A DNA stretch of 64,000 nt, taken from contig NZ_JARWOP010000307.1 in the NCBI RefSeq assembly GCF_029868745.1, positions 1 to 64,000 on the forward strand. Direction: 5' to 3'. Below the pieces are notes generated by a model that did no database searches, was not told where the DNA came from, and worked only from the letters and a program-made list of their open reading frames with translations. The stretch is from Nocardia wallacei (GTDB lineage: Bacteria > Actinomycetota > Actinomycetes > Mycobacteriales > Mycobacteriaceae). A program made the translations under genes and the position numbers. Positions 24,635-32,684 of this stretch are shown one piece after another. Numbering within the stretch: the stretch's first letter is position 1; each line of letters starts with the position of its first letter.

Positions 24635-25345
24635 ATGGCCGTGTTGCGCAGTCTGGTTCGTATCGCCGGTGCGATGGGCGTTTCGGTCGCCCTGGCCTGC
24701 GCCGGATCCTGGTCGGCGGCAGCCGCTCCGCTGGACCCCGGTGCCGCGGTCGTCGGCGCCGGGCGCGTGGAGGCAGCCGGTACCAATGATTTGCTGAGTG
24801 CCTACCAGTCTGCCGTGGAGAGCCTGCAGCGGCTGGGGGTGCAGCCGTTCCTGTACCCCTCGGCCTCGGCGCTGTGCCACGACGGCACCACCGCGGGGCT
24901 GGTGCCCGCGCTGGCCGGCGCGCTGCCCGGCCCGTGGCCGAAGACGACGGTGTCGACGCCCGGCTTGGACCTGGCGGCGGTGAAGTCCGGCCAGACTATG
25001 TTCGCCTTCGTGCCGTACGGCCTGGAAGCAGACGGCGCGGATACCTCCGGCATGCAGGTGGCATGGCTGAACACCGCCACCGGCCGCGGCGGTTTCGCCG
25101 CGATGAACCCGCTGGCGCAGGTGGTCAAGGCGATGGTGCCGCCGAATGTGCCCGCCGAGGTCCGCCCGCTCGCCGAGCAGGCCGTGCAGAACTTCTTCGC
25201 CGCCGCCATGCCCGCGGGAGGCGTGCGCGCGGTGCCGGTGAACACCGGTTCCGGCACCGTGCTGGCGGCGGTGTTCGGCTCGGTCCGCAACGGCGAGCGC
25301 ACGTGCTATTTCCTGCCGACGGTCGGGATCGTCCCGGTGTCCTGA
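24635..25345 (+). CDS. secreted protein of unknown function
   Basis: A 236-residue exported protein. Residues 1-33 form a signal peptide (VRIAGAMGVSVALACAGSWSAAAA). The mature part starts LDPGAAVVGAGRVEAAG and has two cysteines (LCHDGT, RTCYFL) that could pair. No lipobox or catalytic motif is visible. ATG 24635 follows GACGAGGAG. The stop lies two bases from the stop of the convergent glycosyltransferase gene. I do not recognise a family. Confidence 0.7.
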   Translation: MAVLRSLVRIAGAMGVSVALACAGSWSAAAAPLDPGAAVVGAGRVEAAGTNDLLSAYQSAVESLQRLGVQPFLYPSASALCHDGTTAGLVPALAGALPGPWPKTTVSTPGLDLAAVKSGQTMFAFVPYGLEADGADTSGMQVAWLNTATGRGGFAAMNPLAQVVKAMVPPNVPAEVRPLAEQAVQNFFAAAMPAGGVRAVPVNTGSGTVLAAVFGSVRNGERTCYFLPTVGIVPVS

Positions 25346-25347
25346 GT

Positions 25348-26580
25348 TCAGACGGCGCGGGCGGGCAGCGGACGGCCCTTCCAGCTCAGCGCGCCCGCGC
25401 GGTGCAGGCGGTGCGAGCGCGCCGACAGCCGCAGATAGGCCGCGATCGACAGCGGATGGGCCAGGGCCGCAACAACATCCGCGGACCGCAGACCGCCGCC
25501 CGACTCCAGCGAGCGGGCCAGCAGCCGAGCGGCGACGGCGCAGGCGTAGCCGACACGCCCGGCGGTGCGGGTGCGTCCGCGCCCGCACAGCGCGGCCACC
25601 GGCGGCGCGAGGAACGCGAGCGCGGCCACCGCGCCGACGGCGGCGCTGCCGCCCGCCGAACCGTAGGCCGACCACAGCCACCGCGTGTATCCCGCGTCGA
25701 GATCGGCCGCGCCCCGGTACATCCGGGTACTCGCGACCCGGCCGCCGCCCACCAGCGCGGTGTGGTGCCCGGCCCGGCGCAGCGCCCGCGACAGCGCCAG
25801 ATCCTCGGTGACGTCCGCGGCGACGGCGGCATGCCCGCCCACGGCGCGATAGGTGGCCGCGTCGAAGACGAGGAACTGCCCGCACGAGACCGCCGTGGAC
25901 GGTCGCAGGCTCCGGTTGGCGATCCCGATGGGCAGCGACGCCGCCCAGGACCAGCACAGCAGCGGCTGCACCAGCGCCTCGGCGAGCGTCCCCGCCCGCT
26001 GCCGCGGCCACGGTGACACCGATGCCGCGCGGGCCCTGCGCAATTCGCCGACCGCGGCGGCGATCGCACCCGGCCGCAGCCGCACGTCGGCGTCCAGGAA
26101 CACCAGCGCCCCGGCCGGTGCGTCGGAACCGACCGTCATGCCCGCGATGTCGGCCAGGCGCGCGCAGGCGGCGGCCTTGCCGGTCCAGCCGGGCTCGGGT
26201 TCGGTCTCCGCGCAGATCACCGTGAACCGTTCGTCGCCACCCGCCGCGGCGGCGGCCGCCTCGTAGGTGGCATCGGCCGAACGGTCGTCGAGAATCAGCA
26301 CCCGCAGCCGCGGAACGCCTTGCTGCGCACGCAGATCCGCGATCAGCGACGGCAACCGGCGTACCTCGTCGCGAGCGGGGACGCACACCGTCACCGGTTC
26401 GATCACGGTGGTGGGCACGGCGTCGAGTTGCCGCACCGTCAACCGGTTGAGCGCCGCCAGCCCGGCGCCGACGCCGGCGAGCGCGGCACCCGCCAGCACC
26501 GGACCGTGGAGCGCGCCGCCGGATCGGCTCGCCGCACTCGCGACGCCCGCCCGCGCCGCCTTCTCACGTGTCCTGTTCAT
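25348..26580 (-). CDS. family 2 glycosyltransferase, probable carotenoid glycosyltransferase
   Basis: A 410-residue GT-A enzyme. The core starts VTVCVPARDEVRRLPSLIADL, with DDRSADAT, the metal-binding LVFLDADVR and TEDLALSRAL (the ED motif). C-terminal hydrophobic segments (AAVGAVAALAFLAPPVAALC) suggest membrane association. Related GT2 enzymes (CrtQ/CruG type) glycosylate hydroxylated carotenoids. Location between the crtE-crtI-crtB and CrtO-CruF blocks supports that role. The acceptor is inferred. Confidence 0.7.
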   Translation of the reverse strand: MNRTREKAARAGVASAASRSGGALHGPVLAGAALAGVGAGLAALNRLTVRQLDAVPTTVIEPVTVCVPARDEVRRLPSLIADLRAQQGVPRLRVLILDDRSADATYEAAAAAAGGDERFTVICAETEPEPGWTGKAAACARLADIAGMTVGSDAPAGALVFLDADVRLRPGAIAAAVGELRRARAASVSPWPRQRAGTLAEALVQPLLCWSWAASLPIGIANRSLRPSTAVSCGQFLVFDAATYRAVGGHAAVAADVTEDLALSRALRRAGHHTALVGGGRVASTRMYRGAADLDAGYTRWLWSAYGSAGGSAAVGAVAALAFLAPPVAALCGRGRTRTAGRVGYACAVAARLLARSLESGGGLRSADVVAALAHPLSIAAYLRLSARSHRLHRAGALSWKGRPLPARAV

Positions 26581-26705
26581 GTGACATCCAGCCTTTCACA
26601 CGCGGCGACGGCTGTCTCGCCCGTTTCCGTCCTCGCACCGCCACCGGGGAGGACCGTGACCGGCCCGAAACACGGACCGGAACAAGGGGATTCGGCGGCG
26701 GGGTG

Positions 26706-27431
26706 TTACGTGTCGGTGCGCGCCCACGGCGGTGTGGGGTTGCGGCCCAGATACGCCAGCACCGCGACGACGGCCGCGACGGCCAGCGTGATGCCGCCGA
26801 CGATACCGGCCCACCCCGCGAACGAGCGGGTGTTCGGGTCGGCGTACTTCACCTCGGCGCGCACCGTGCTGACATCACCGGGCGGCAGCTTCCAGGAGAC
26901 GATCGAGTCGCCCTCCCTGGTGCCGTTGGTGGTGCCGACCCGGGACGGGAACGCCACGGTGAACTGCACGTCCGAGCCCTGCGGCGGCACGGTGCGCAGA
27001 TCGACGCGCCCGCTGAGGGTGACCAGGTCGCCGGTGCGGATGAACTGCAGGTTGAACATGCCCTGCGTCTCTTCGGACAGCTGGCCGAGTTGCTGCACCT
27101 CGCCGAAGGTGAGGTCGTCGAAATAGACCTGGCTGCCGCTATAGCCGTCTTGCGTGTACGACTCCACCCGCACCTTGCTCGCCAGCGTCTCGGGAACCTT
27201 CAGTTCCGGGCCCTTGTCCTTGTCGTTGGCGGGCACGGCGGCCACCACGATGCGTCCCGACACCCGATCGTTCGACGACACCCCCATCGACACCTGCAGG
27301 CGCAGGCAGCCCGCCAGCAACGGCATCAGCAATACCGTCAGCATCACCAGGGACCAGGCACGATGGCGGCGCCGGCGTGGCGAGCGAAGGCTCGTGCCGT
27401 CGGGCTGCGGGGTTGTCGGACTCGGCTGCAC
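26706..27431 (-). CDS. lppM: LppM-like lipoprotein with C-terminal transmembrane helix
   Basis: A 241-residue lipoprotein. The signal region AWSLVMLTVLLMPLLAGC contains a clear lipobox (LLAGC). The mature domain (LRLQVSMGVSSNDRVSG ... VYFDDLTFGEVQQL) is followed by a transmembrane helix (AGIVGGITLAVAAVVAVLAYLG) near the C-terminus. This arrangement and position match Rv2171/LppM, linked in mycobacteria to envelope function and phagosome arrest. GTG 27431 is the assumed start. It lies between two carotenoid genes on the same strand. Confidence 0.82.
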   Translation of the reverse strand: MQPSPTTPQPDGTSLRSPRRRRHRAWSLVMLTVLLMPLLAGCLRLQVSMGVSSNDRVSGRIVVAAVPANDKDKGPELKVPETLASKVRVESYTQDGYSGSQVYFDDLTFGEVQQLGQLSEETQGMFNLQFIRTGDLVTLSGRVDLRTVPPQGSDVQFTVAFPSRVGTTNGTREGDSIVSWKLPPGDVSTVRAEVKYADPNTRSFAGWAGIVGGITLAVAAVVAVLAYLGRNPTPPWARTDT

Positions 27432-27547
27432 GGCTCACATCGTGCCATGGCACGCCGGTTGCCCCGGCATGCGACGGGCCGGGAGCCGCGCGGCGGGTGA
27501 GATGACGCGCTGTTCGGGCGGCGGTACGCGGCGGCCCGGCCGGCGAA

Positions 27548-28318
27548 TCAGCCCGGCGAGCGGGCGGCAGTGCGGAATGCGCTCGCCGACAGAGGTATTC
27601 CGAGCAGTCCCAGCCCGAGCAGGCCGTAGGCCGCCGAGGCGGGAAGGCCGAGGAACGCCGCGTGCGCCAGCGCGGAGCCCAGCCACGTCCACACGAAGAC
27701 CACGACGGGGACGGCGAGGGTGCCGGTCGTCGCGGGGTAGCGGCGGCCGAGCAACTCGAGCAGCGCGGTCATCACGGTCGCGACCGCGAACCAGCCGAGA
27801 TAGTTGGTGTACGGAATCTCCGCCAGGCCCGGCAGTCCCGGCTGCGGGGAGCACCAGGTCCACTGGCCGTCGGCGACCATCTGCGGATCCAGGAACAGGT
27901 CCCAGCCGACCGCACCGGCGGCCGTGAGCGGAATGCGCACGGCGGCAACGGAACCGAGCCGATTCGCCACCACCCATACCGGGTACAGTCCACCGGTCCA
28001 GGCCAGCGGTATCAGCAGCGGCACGTCCGCCACCGCCGGGCCCAGCCGGTCCTGCGCGTACTCGTAGCAGCCGAACGGGAATCCGTATGCGGTGCCGACC
28101 ATTTCGGCGACCAGTCCGATGCCCGAGACGATCAGCAGGAACCCGGCGGCGAAGCGGGGGCCGCGAGTCGACCCGGCGTGCGCGAGAGCGGTGACCACCG
28201 CGAGCACGACCACCACCACGGTCACCCGGTCCCGGCCTATGCCGCTGGTCAGCGGATAGGCGATCTGGGCGAGGATCAACGCGATCGCCGTGACCGCCGG
28301 TAATCGCCGGACCGTCAT
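27548..28318 (-). CDS. cruF: carotenoid 1,2-hydratase, CruF/DUF422 family
   Basis: A 256-residue integral membrane protein with about seven helices. Family signatures include GYPFGCYEYAQDRLGP-like GFPFGCYEYAQDRLGP, PLAWTGGLYPVW and DLFLDPQMVADGQWTW. CruF-type enzymes add water to the psi end of lycopene or gamma-carotene to give a 1'-hydroxy group. ATG 28318 overlaps the stop of the CrtO-like gene by four bases (ATGA). The frame upstream of this start is a shadow. It is the last gene of the GNAT-crtO-cruF operon. Confidence 0.85.
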   Translation of the reverse strand: MTVRRLPAVTAIALILAQIAYPLTSGIGRDRVTVVVVVLAVVTALAHAGSTRGPRFAAGFLLIVSGIGLVAEMVGTAYGFPFGCYEYAQDRLGPAVADVPLLIPLAWTGGLYPVWVVANRLGSVAAVRIPLTAAGAVGWDLFLDPQMVADGQWTWCSPQPGLPGLAEIPYTNYLGWFAVATVMTALLELLGRRYPATTGTLAVPVVVFVWTWLGSALAHAAFLGLPASAAYGLLGLGLLGIPLSASAFRTAARSPG

Positions 28319-29889
28319 CCCCGGCCGCGCCGCAGCCGGGACCGCCGCAGATCGCGCAGGATCAGGCGGGCGGCGCTGCGCCCGGAGGCCCCCGACACGC
28401 CGCCACCGGGATGGGTGGACGCGCCGGTCAGATAGAGCCCCGGCGCGCCCGGCACCCGCTGGCCGGACAGCTCCGGCAGCGGCCGCCAGAAGAACATCTG
28501 GTCCAGCGACATCTCCACGTGCATCACATTGCCGCCGATCAGCCCCAGCTCGCGTTCCAGATCGGCGGGCGTCTGCACGAACCGCTCCCGCACCGAGGCG
28601 GCGAAACCCGGTGCGGCGGAGTCGACCTCGGCGATAATGCGATCCGCTTCGCGCTCGGCGTGCGCGCTCCACGCGCTGCCGTCGGCGAGCCGGTAGGGGT
28701 GCCACTGCGCCCACAGCGACACCTGATGCTGTCCGGGTGGCGCGATGGACGGGTCGAGCGCGCTGAAGCTCATCCCCAGCACTGCCGGGCGCGGCGGCAG
28801 TTCCCCGGCCAGGGCCGCGCCGTGCGCGAGGCGCAGCTGCCGCCGGTCGGTGACCAGCAGTTGCAGGCCGCGGGTGGACTCCTCGATCGACGCGCCGGGG
28901 TAGCGGGGCAGCGCGTCGGTCGCGGCGCGGACCACCATGCCGATGCCGGGGCCGACCCGGATGCGCCGCCGCCAGTCGTCGAGCACGGCGGGGTCGAAGT
29001 CGCCCCGGCGCAACAACTCCAGCGTGGTCAGGATGTGGGTGCCCGCTATCACGGTGTGCGCGGGCAGGTTTCGGCCGGATTCGGTGCGCACCCGCCATCC
29101 GGCGCCCTCGCGGCGCAGTTCGGTGACCGCGTCGCCGGCCGAGACGGCGCCGCCGTCGGCCCGCAGCCGACTCACGAGGGCCGTGGTCAGCGCGCCGCTG
29201 CCCCCGACCGCGCGACCGGGCGGCAGCGTGTGCATCAGCGCCGCGAAGCCCACCATCGGCGCGGTGCCCGGCTCCGACATCGGCGGTCCGGACTGGGCGC
29301 CGAACCATGCCAGCGCCGCCTTCAGCCGCTCGTCGTCGAACCAGCTGTCCAGCAGCGCGTCTCCGGACTGCAGGAAATCCCGCGACAGGGCGCTGCCACC
29401 CGCGCGCGCGTCAAGCCCCCAGAACGAACGTATTAAACGAGCGGGTCCCGGCGGGCCCGCGAACGCCCGCATCACCCGGCGCGAGCGCGGACCCCAGACC
29501 TCCACGAAGCGGCGGTACGCGGCGGCGTCGCGCGCGCCGCAGGCCGCCTCGACGGACGCGCAGGTGCGGTCCAGGTCGCGGTGGAACACCAGCGGCGTCC
29601 CGTCGCCGCCGGGCGCGGGCGCGAAACCCCAGGGGTCGCACTCGAGATAGCGCAGTCCGAAGCGGTCGAGCGCCAGTTCCTCGATGATGCCGGTGTGCCG
29701 GATCATGATGTGCGCCGAGGAACCTCGATCCACCTGGTGGCCGGGAAACCGCGGCACCGTCGAGACCGCCCCGCCCAGCACCTCGTCCCGCTCGAGCACC
29801 TCCACCCGATGCCCGGACCGGGCCAGGTAGCAGGCGGCGACCAGCGCGTTGTGGCCGGATCCCACGACCACCACGTTCACATCGGTCAC
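28315..29889 (-). CDS. crtO: CrtO/CrtI-type FAD oxidoreductase, probable carotenoid ketolase
   Basis: A 524-residue flavoprotein. It opens with VVVVGSGHNALVAACYLARSGHRVEVLER, a Rossmann FAD motif, and ends with PGLYLTGASTHPGGGVSGASGRSAA, the C-terminal signature of the CrtI/CrtO superfamily. Rhodococcal CrtO is a beta-carotene 4-ketolase, which is the best model. A desaturase or another oxidase role remains possible. The GTG start at 29889 overlaps the stop of the GNAT gene (GTGA), and its stop overlaps the cruF start. Confidence 0.78.
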   Translation of the reverse strand: MTDVNVVVVGSGHNALVAACYLARSGHRVEVLERDEVLGGAVSTVPRFPGHQVDRGSSAHIMIRHTGIIEELALDRFGLRYLECDPWGFAPAPGGDGTPLVFHRDLDRTCASVEAACGARDAAAYRRFVEVWGPRSRRVMRAFAGPPGPARLIRSFWGLDARAGGSALSRDFLQSGDALLDSWFDDERLKAALAWFGAQSGPPMSEPGTAPMVGFAALMHTLPPGRAVGGSGALTTALVSRLRADGGAVSAGDAVTELRREGAGWRVRTESGRNLPAHTVIAGTHILTTLELLRRGDFDPAVLDDWRRRIRVGPGIGMVVRAATDALPRYPGASIEESTRGLQLLVTDRRQLRLAHGAALAGELPPRPAVLGMSFSALDPSIAPPGQHQVSLWAQWHPYRLADGSAWSAHAEREADRIIAEVDSAAPGFAASVRERFVQTPADLERELGLIGGNVMHVEMSLDQMFFWRPLPELSGQRVPGAPGLYLTGASTHPGGGVSGASGRSAARLILRDLRRSRLRRGRG

Positions 29890-30506
29890 GAAGTTTCCAG
29901 CGGCAGCCGGCGGCCCAGGACCGCGAACCGCCGGGTGTCACCGGAGAAGACGAAATTCCTGACCACGTCGGTGAATCCCTGCCGCCGGTACAGCCGCCAG
30001 GCCCGGTTGGCCTCGTGGTCGACCTCGGGCGTGGACAGCAGCACCGCTCGCTCGGGCCGGTCCTTCAGCAGCCGGACCAGCAGCGTCTCGCCGATGCCGC
30101 GCCCCTGGGCGCTGGGATGGACGTGCAGTTCGGTGAGTTCGAAGTAGTCCGAGAGCAATTCGCGCGCCGCGTGCTCGGGCCAGCCCGACCGCCGCATGCC
30201 GTTGTGCACCTGCTGATGCCACCACTGGTGCGCCGCCCCGCTGTAGCCGTAGGCGACGGCCACCAGGGGCGCGGTGCGCAGGTCGAACCGGCCGTTGTCG
30301 TCGGGAATCACCGCGCCCACCGCCTGCCAGCCCGGCCGGGTGGTGTGCTCGGTCCACATCGGCGCGCGGTGGTGTTCGGTGCCGCGCGGATAGTCCATGG
30401 CCGCCACATACACCGCCAGCGCATCGTGCAGCCGGGCGCGTAGCGCGGCCACCGACAGGTCGACGACGACGGGGGCGGGGGTGTGGTGCGGTCTGAGGGC
30501 GGTCAT
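29886..30506 (-). CDS. GNAT N-acetyltransferase (Rv2170-like)
   Basis: A 206-residue GNAT protein. Acetyl-CoA-binding motif A is clear (LTELHVHPSAQGRGIGETLLVRLL), followed by ANRAWRLYRRQGFTDVVRNF. It corresponds to M. tuberculosis Rv2170, reported as a protein acetyltransferase acting on isocitrate dehydrogenase. ATG 30506 begins the conserved region; longer frames add arginine-rich shadow sequence. It is the first gene of an operon with CrtO- and CruF-like genes, joined by 4-base overlaps. Confidence 0.82.
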   Translation of the reverse strand: MTALRPHHTPAPVVVDLSVAALRARLHDALAVYVAAMDYPRGTEHHRAPMWTEHTTRPGWQAVGAVIPDDNGRFDLRTAPLVAVAYGYSGAAHQWWHQQVHNGMRRSGWPEHAARELLSDYFELTELHVHPSAQGRGIGETLLVRLLKDRPERAVLLSTPEVDHEANRAWRLYRRQGFTDVVRNFVFSGDTRRFAVLGRRLPLETS

Positions 30507-30583
30507 GTCAGGGCGGCGCGGCTCTCGTTCGAACGCGGAAAGTTGTCGGTGGTCGTCTCTATATTCACACTCAATTGAAACGT

Positions 30584-30599
30584 TCGAATACCTGTTCGG
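30584..30599. promoter_or_regulatory. LexA (SOS)-box-like sequence in divergent promoter
   Basis: TCGAATACCTGTTCGG matches the actinobacterial SOS box TCGAAC-N4-GTTCGA at 10 of 12 defined positions. It lies between the GNAT gene and the HEPN gene, 62 bases from the latter start. A second GTTCGAAC palindrome occurs near 30527. Neither flanking gene is a known SOS gene. Confidence 0.3.
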
Positions 30600-30660
30600 T
30601 CCGTCCGGTCGGCGATGCACTCGGAGGACCAAGGGTGTGCGAAGGGTTGGAGGTACCGCA

Positions 30661-31101
30661 ATGGCTGGTCGGATCGGGTATCCCGGACGTCCCGGACGAG
30701 CGGGCGGTCTGCTGGACCGCGCCGACGGTCTGCTGATGCAGTCGGCCGCCGAGGGGGACCCGCGCGAACGGTTCCGCACCGCTTATCTGGCGGCCCTGCG
30801 AGGCGCGGGGGCGGTGCTGGCGATCACCGGCGCCGACCGCGCGCCGCGGGCCCGTTCGCGCAACGCCTGGGTGCTCATGCAGCAGGCCGCACCCGAGTTC
30901 GTGATGTGGGCGGACTACTTCAGTTCCTTCTCCGAAACCCGCGCGGCCATCGAGGCGGGGCTGGATCGTCCGGTCGACGCGCCGCGCGCCGACGAGTTCG
31001 CTTCTCGGGTAGGCGCATTCCTGCACGACGTGGAGGACCTGGTCAGTACGGCGGCCCGATTGCGCCCCGCCGAGGCCCGCCTGGGCGACGGCACGGCCTG
31101 A
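30661..31101 (+). CDS. SAV_6107-family HEPN-domain protein
   Basis: A 146-residue all-helical protein. Conserved features are LLDRADGLLMQSAAEGDPRERFRTAYLAALRGAGAVLA and the RSRNAWVLMQQAAPEFVMWADYF block typical of SAV_6107-type HEPN proteins. The canonical RNase motif R-x4-6-H is not evident, so toxin-like RNase activity is doubtful. ATG 30661 follows GGAGGT at a good distance. It precedes a DUF3040 gene. Function unknown. Confidence 0.75.
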   Translation: MAGRIGYPGRPGRAGGLLDRADGLLMQSAAEGDPRERFRTAYLAALRGAGAVLAITGADRAPRARSRNAWVLMQQAAPEFVMWADYFSSFSETRAAIEAGLDRPVDAPRADEFASRVGAFLHDVEDLVSTAARLRPAEARLGDGTA

Positions 31102-31116
31102 ACATCGGCGAGTAGG

Positions 31117-31145
31117 TGGTAGTGCACTGATCGAACTCGTATCAT
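31117..31145 (+). promoter_or_regulatory. candidate promoter of the DUF3040 gene
   Basis: A good -10 hexamer TATCAT (31140-31145) has a weak TGGTAG (31117-31122) 17 bases upstream. Transcription would begin near 31152, right at the edge of the structured leader. Confidence 0.4.
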
Positions 31146-31154
31146 TGAGGGCAG

Positions 31155-31210
31155 GTAGCCGCCAAGGTCGGCTACTTGTCGTCTACCCGGAGACGACTAC
31201 CACGACAAGT
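31155..31210 (+). ncRNA. structured 5' leader with competing hairpins before DUF3040 gene
   Basis: Three perfect pairings are visible: GTAGCCG/CGGCTAC (31155-31161 with 31169-31175), GTCGTCT/AGACGAC (31178-31184 with 31191-31197), and ACTTGTCGT/ACGACAAGT (31174-31182 with 31202-31210). The third excludes the second. The ribosome site (GGGGGAGG) starts four bases after the last arm. A cis-regulatory leader is inferred; no known RNA family is recognised. Confidence 0.45.
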
Positions 31211-31225
31211 GCCGGGGGAGGTACC

Positions 31226-31660
31226 GTGCCACTCTCCGAGCACGAGCAGCGCATGCTCGAACAGATCGAGAGCGCTCTCTATGCTGAGGATCCCAAGTTC
31301 GCCTCGACCGTCCGTGGCGGACGCCTACGTTCTGCCACGGGCAGACGCAGACTTCAATCGGCGACTTTGTTCGTCCTCGGCCTGGTTCTTCTCGTCGCGG
31401 GTATCGCGCTGCCCGTGAAGCCGGGTGGGTTCCCCATCATCAGTCTGCTCGGCTTCATCGTCATGTTCGGCGCGGGCGTCCTGCTCCTGCTGGGGGGCTC
31501 GGGTCTGCCGGGCACCGGCCGCAAGGGGGACGGCGACGCGCAGCCGGGGCCGGGCGGCGGCGGTGGCTCCGCCGCTCCCAAGGGCAAGTCGCGCAAGTCC
31601 GGCGGGTTCGCCGCCCGCATGGAGGACCGGTTCAGGCGCCGGTTCGAACAGGACAACTAG
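31226..31660 (+). CDS. DUF3040 membrane protein (Rv2169c-like)
   Basis: A 144-residue protein beginning PLSEHEQRMLEQIESALYAEDPKFA, the DUF3040 hallmark. Two transmembrane helices (SATLFVLGLVLLVAGIALPV and IISLLGFIVMFGAGVLLLLGG) are followed by a Gly/Lys/Arg-rich cytoplasmic tail. GTG 31226 is set by the ribosome site GGGGGAGG and the family start. It sits just before the dcw cluster, as in mycobacteria, and is insulated from it by a strong terminator. Role unknown. Confidence 0.85.
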   Translation: MPLSEHEQRMLEQIESALYAEDPKFASTVRGGRLRSATGRRRLQSATLFVLGLVLLVAGIALPVKPGGFPIISLLGFIVMFGAGVLLLLGGSGLPGTGRKGDGDAQPGPGGGGGSAAPKGKSRKSGGFAARMEDRFRRRFEQDN

Positions 31661-31674
31661 CGCCCCGAAGCTTC

Positions 31675-31709
31675 ACGACACGCCGTGCGATGCACGGCGT
31701 GTCGTTTTT
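31675..31709 (+). terminator. strong intrinsic terminator after DUF3040 gene
   Basis: A perfect 14-bp stem (ACGACACGCCGTGC with GCACGGCGTGTCGT), a 3-base loop and a following TTTT tract. It separates the DUF3040 unit from the dcw operon. Confidence 0.88.
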
Positions 31710-32051
31710 GTTGTGTGCATCTCATCCGGGGGCGCCGGGTATCGCCGCACCCCTACTCCCCACATCCACCCACCGCGGCTCCCCACTTCCGCCCACCGCG
31801 CCGAAAGGGCCTTCCCGATCTGCGGGTTTGCTGGTGGTTGTCGGGTCGCCGGACGCATCGGCGACATGCGTCGGGGGAACTCGGCGGAAACTCCCCACCT
31901 CGGTGATAGCTGACATGAGCTGGGCAATCCGCTGCGGGCCGACCGAGATCGCCCCCGCTTTCGATTGAAAGTGGGGGAAAGTGGGGTAATGTGGGACGCG
32001 CACTGATGGAGGCCGACCAGACGAGGTGATCCAGCAGGAGGTGTCGAGACG
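31710..32051. other. upstream region of the dcw cluster
   Basis: This stretch holds no gene. Its 3' end carries the mraZ promoter with MraZ boxes (31965-31996). The first 250 bases show nothing I can support. Confidence 0.5.
31965..31996 (+). promoter_or_regulatory. mraZ/dcw promoter overlapped by three MraZ boxes
   Basis: Three GTGGG boxes start at 31971, 31981 and 31991, exactly 10 bases apart. This is the MraZ operator pattern (TGGGN repeats with 5-base spacers). A -35-like TTGAAA (31965-31970) and a -10-like TAATGT (31987-31992) sit 16 bases apart, so the boxes cover the core promoter. MraZ is encoded 52 bases downstream and would autorepress. Confidence 0.75.
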
Positions 32052-32483
32052 GTGTTTCTCGGTACCTATACGCCTCGACTGGACGACAAGGGGCGACTGA
32101 CGTTGCCTGCGAAGTTTCGGGACGAACTGGCGGGAGGGTTGATGGTCACGAAAGGTCAGGACCACAGCCTTGCCGTGTATCCGAAGGAGGAGTTCGCCGC
32201 GCTGGCGCGACGAGCCGCCGCGGCATCCCGGAACAATCCGCAGGCACGGGCTTTCGTCCGAGCCCTGGCGGCTTCCACGGACGAGCAGCGTCCGGACGGA
32301 CAGGGCCGGATCACGTTGTCGGGCGAGCACCGCCGCTACGCGAACCTCACCAAGGACTGCGTGGTGATCGGCTCGGTCGACTTCCTCGAGATTTGGGACA
32401 AACAGGCGTGGGAGTCCTACCTCGCCGAACACGAGGAGGATTACTCGCAGGCCAGAGACGAGTCGCTGGGCGGAATCTTCTAG
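32052..32483 (+). CDS. mraZ: transcriptional regulator MraZ
   Basis: A 143-residue protein with two SpoVT/AbrB-like halves. Each carries the diagnostic DxKGR-type loop: LDDKGRLTLPAKFRDEL and PDGQGRITLSGEHRRYA. MraZ proteins form ring oligomers that bind direct repeats in their own promoter and repress the division/wall cluster. GTG 32052 follows CAGGAGG. It is the first gene of the dcw cluster, and its boxes lie directly upstream. Confidence 0.93.
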   Translation: MFLGTYTPRLDDKGRLTLPAKFRDELAGGLMVTKGQDHSLAVYPKEEFAALARRAAAASRNNPQARAFVRALAASTDEQRPDGQGRITLSGEHRRYANLTKDCVVIGSVDFLEIWDKQAWESYLAEHEEDYSQARDESLGGIF

Positions 32484-32498
32484 CCCCGACGAGGCGAG

Positions 32499-32581
32499 TG
32501 CCCCGCGGCCTCTGCCCGACCAGGACCCTGACGTACTTCCCCAACGCCAGGTGCCGATGGTCGGTCAGAGACCACGGGGCA
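32499..32581 (+). ncRNA. mraW-type RNA motif hairpin upstream of rsmH
   Basis: A long imperfect hairpin between mraZ and rsmH. The base pairs TGCCCCG (32499-32505) with CGGGGCA (32575-32581). The middle pairs CTCTG-c-CCGACCA with TGGTCGG-t-CAGAG. CCTG/CCAGG-type pairs lead to an unpaired ACTTCCCCAA loop. Location and shape fit the mraW RNA motif described upstream of mraW in actinobacteria. Its function is not known. Confidence 0.7.
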
Positions 32582-32684
32582 TCCACCACACGACGTGTGA
32601 GTCCATTCGCGGGCGGCCCCTGCGGCGTGTGCGCCACGCCTGGCACCGCCGGCGACACCCTGAGGCAGGATCCGGGAGGTCGAG

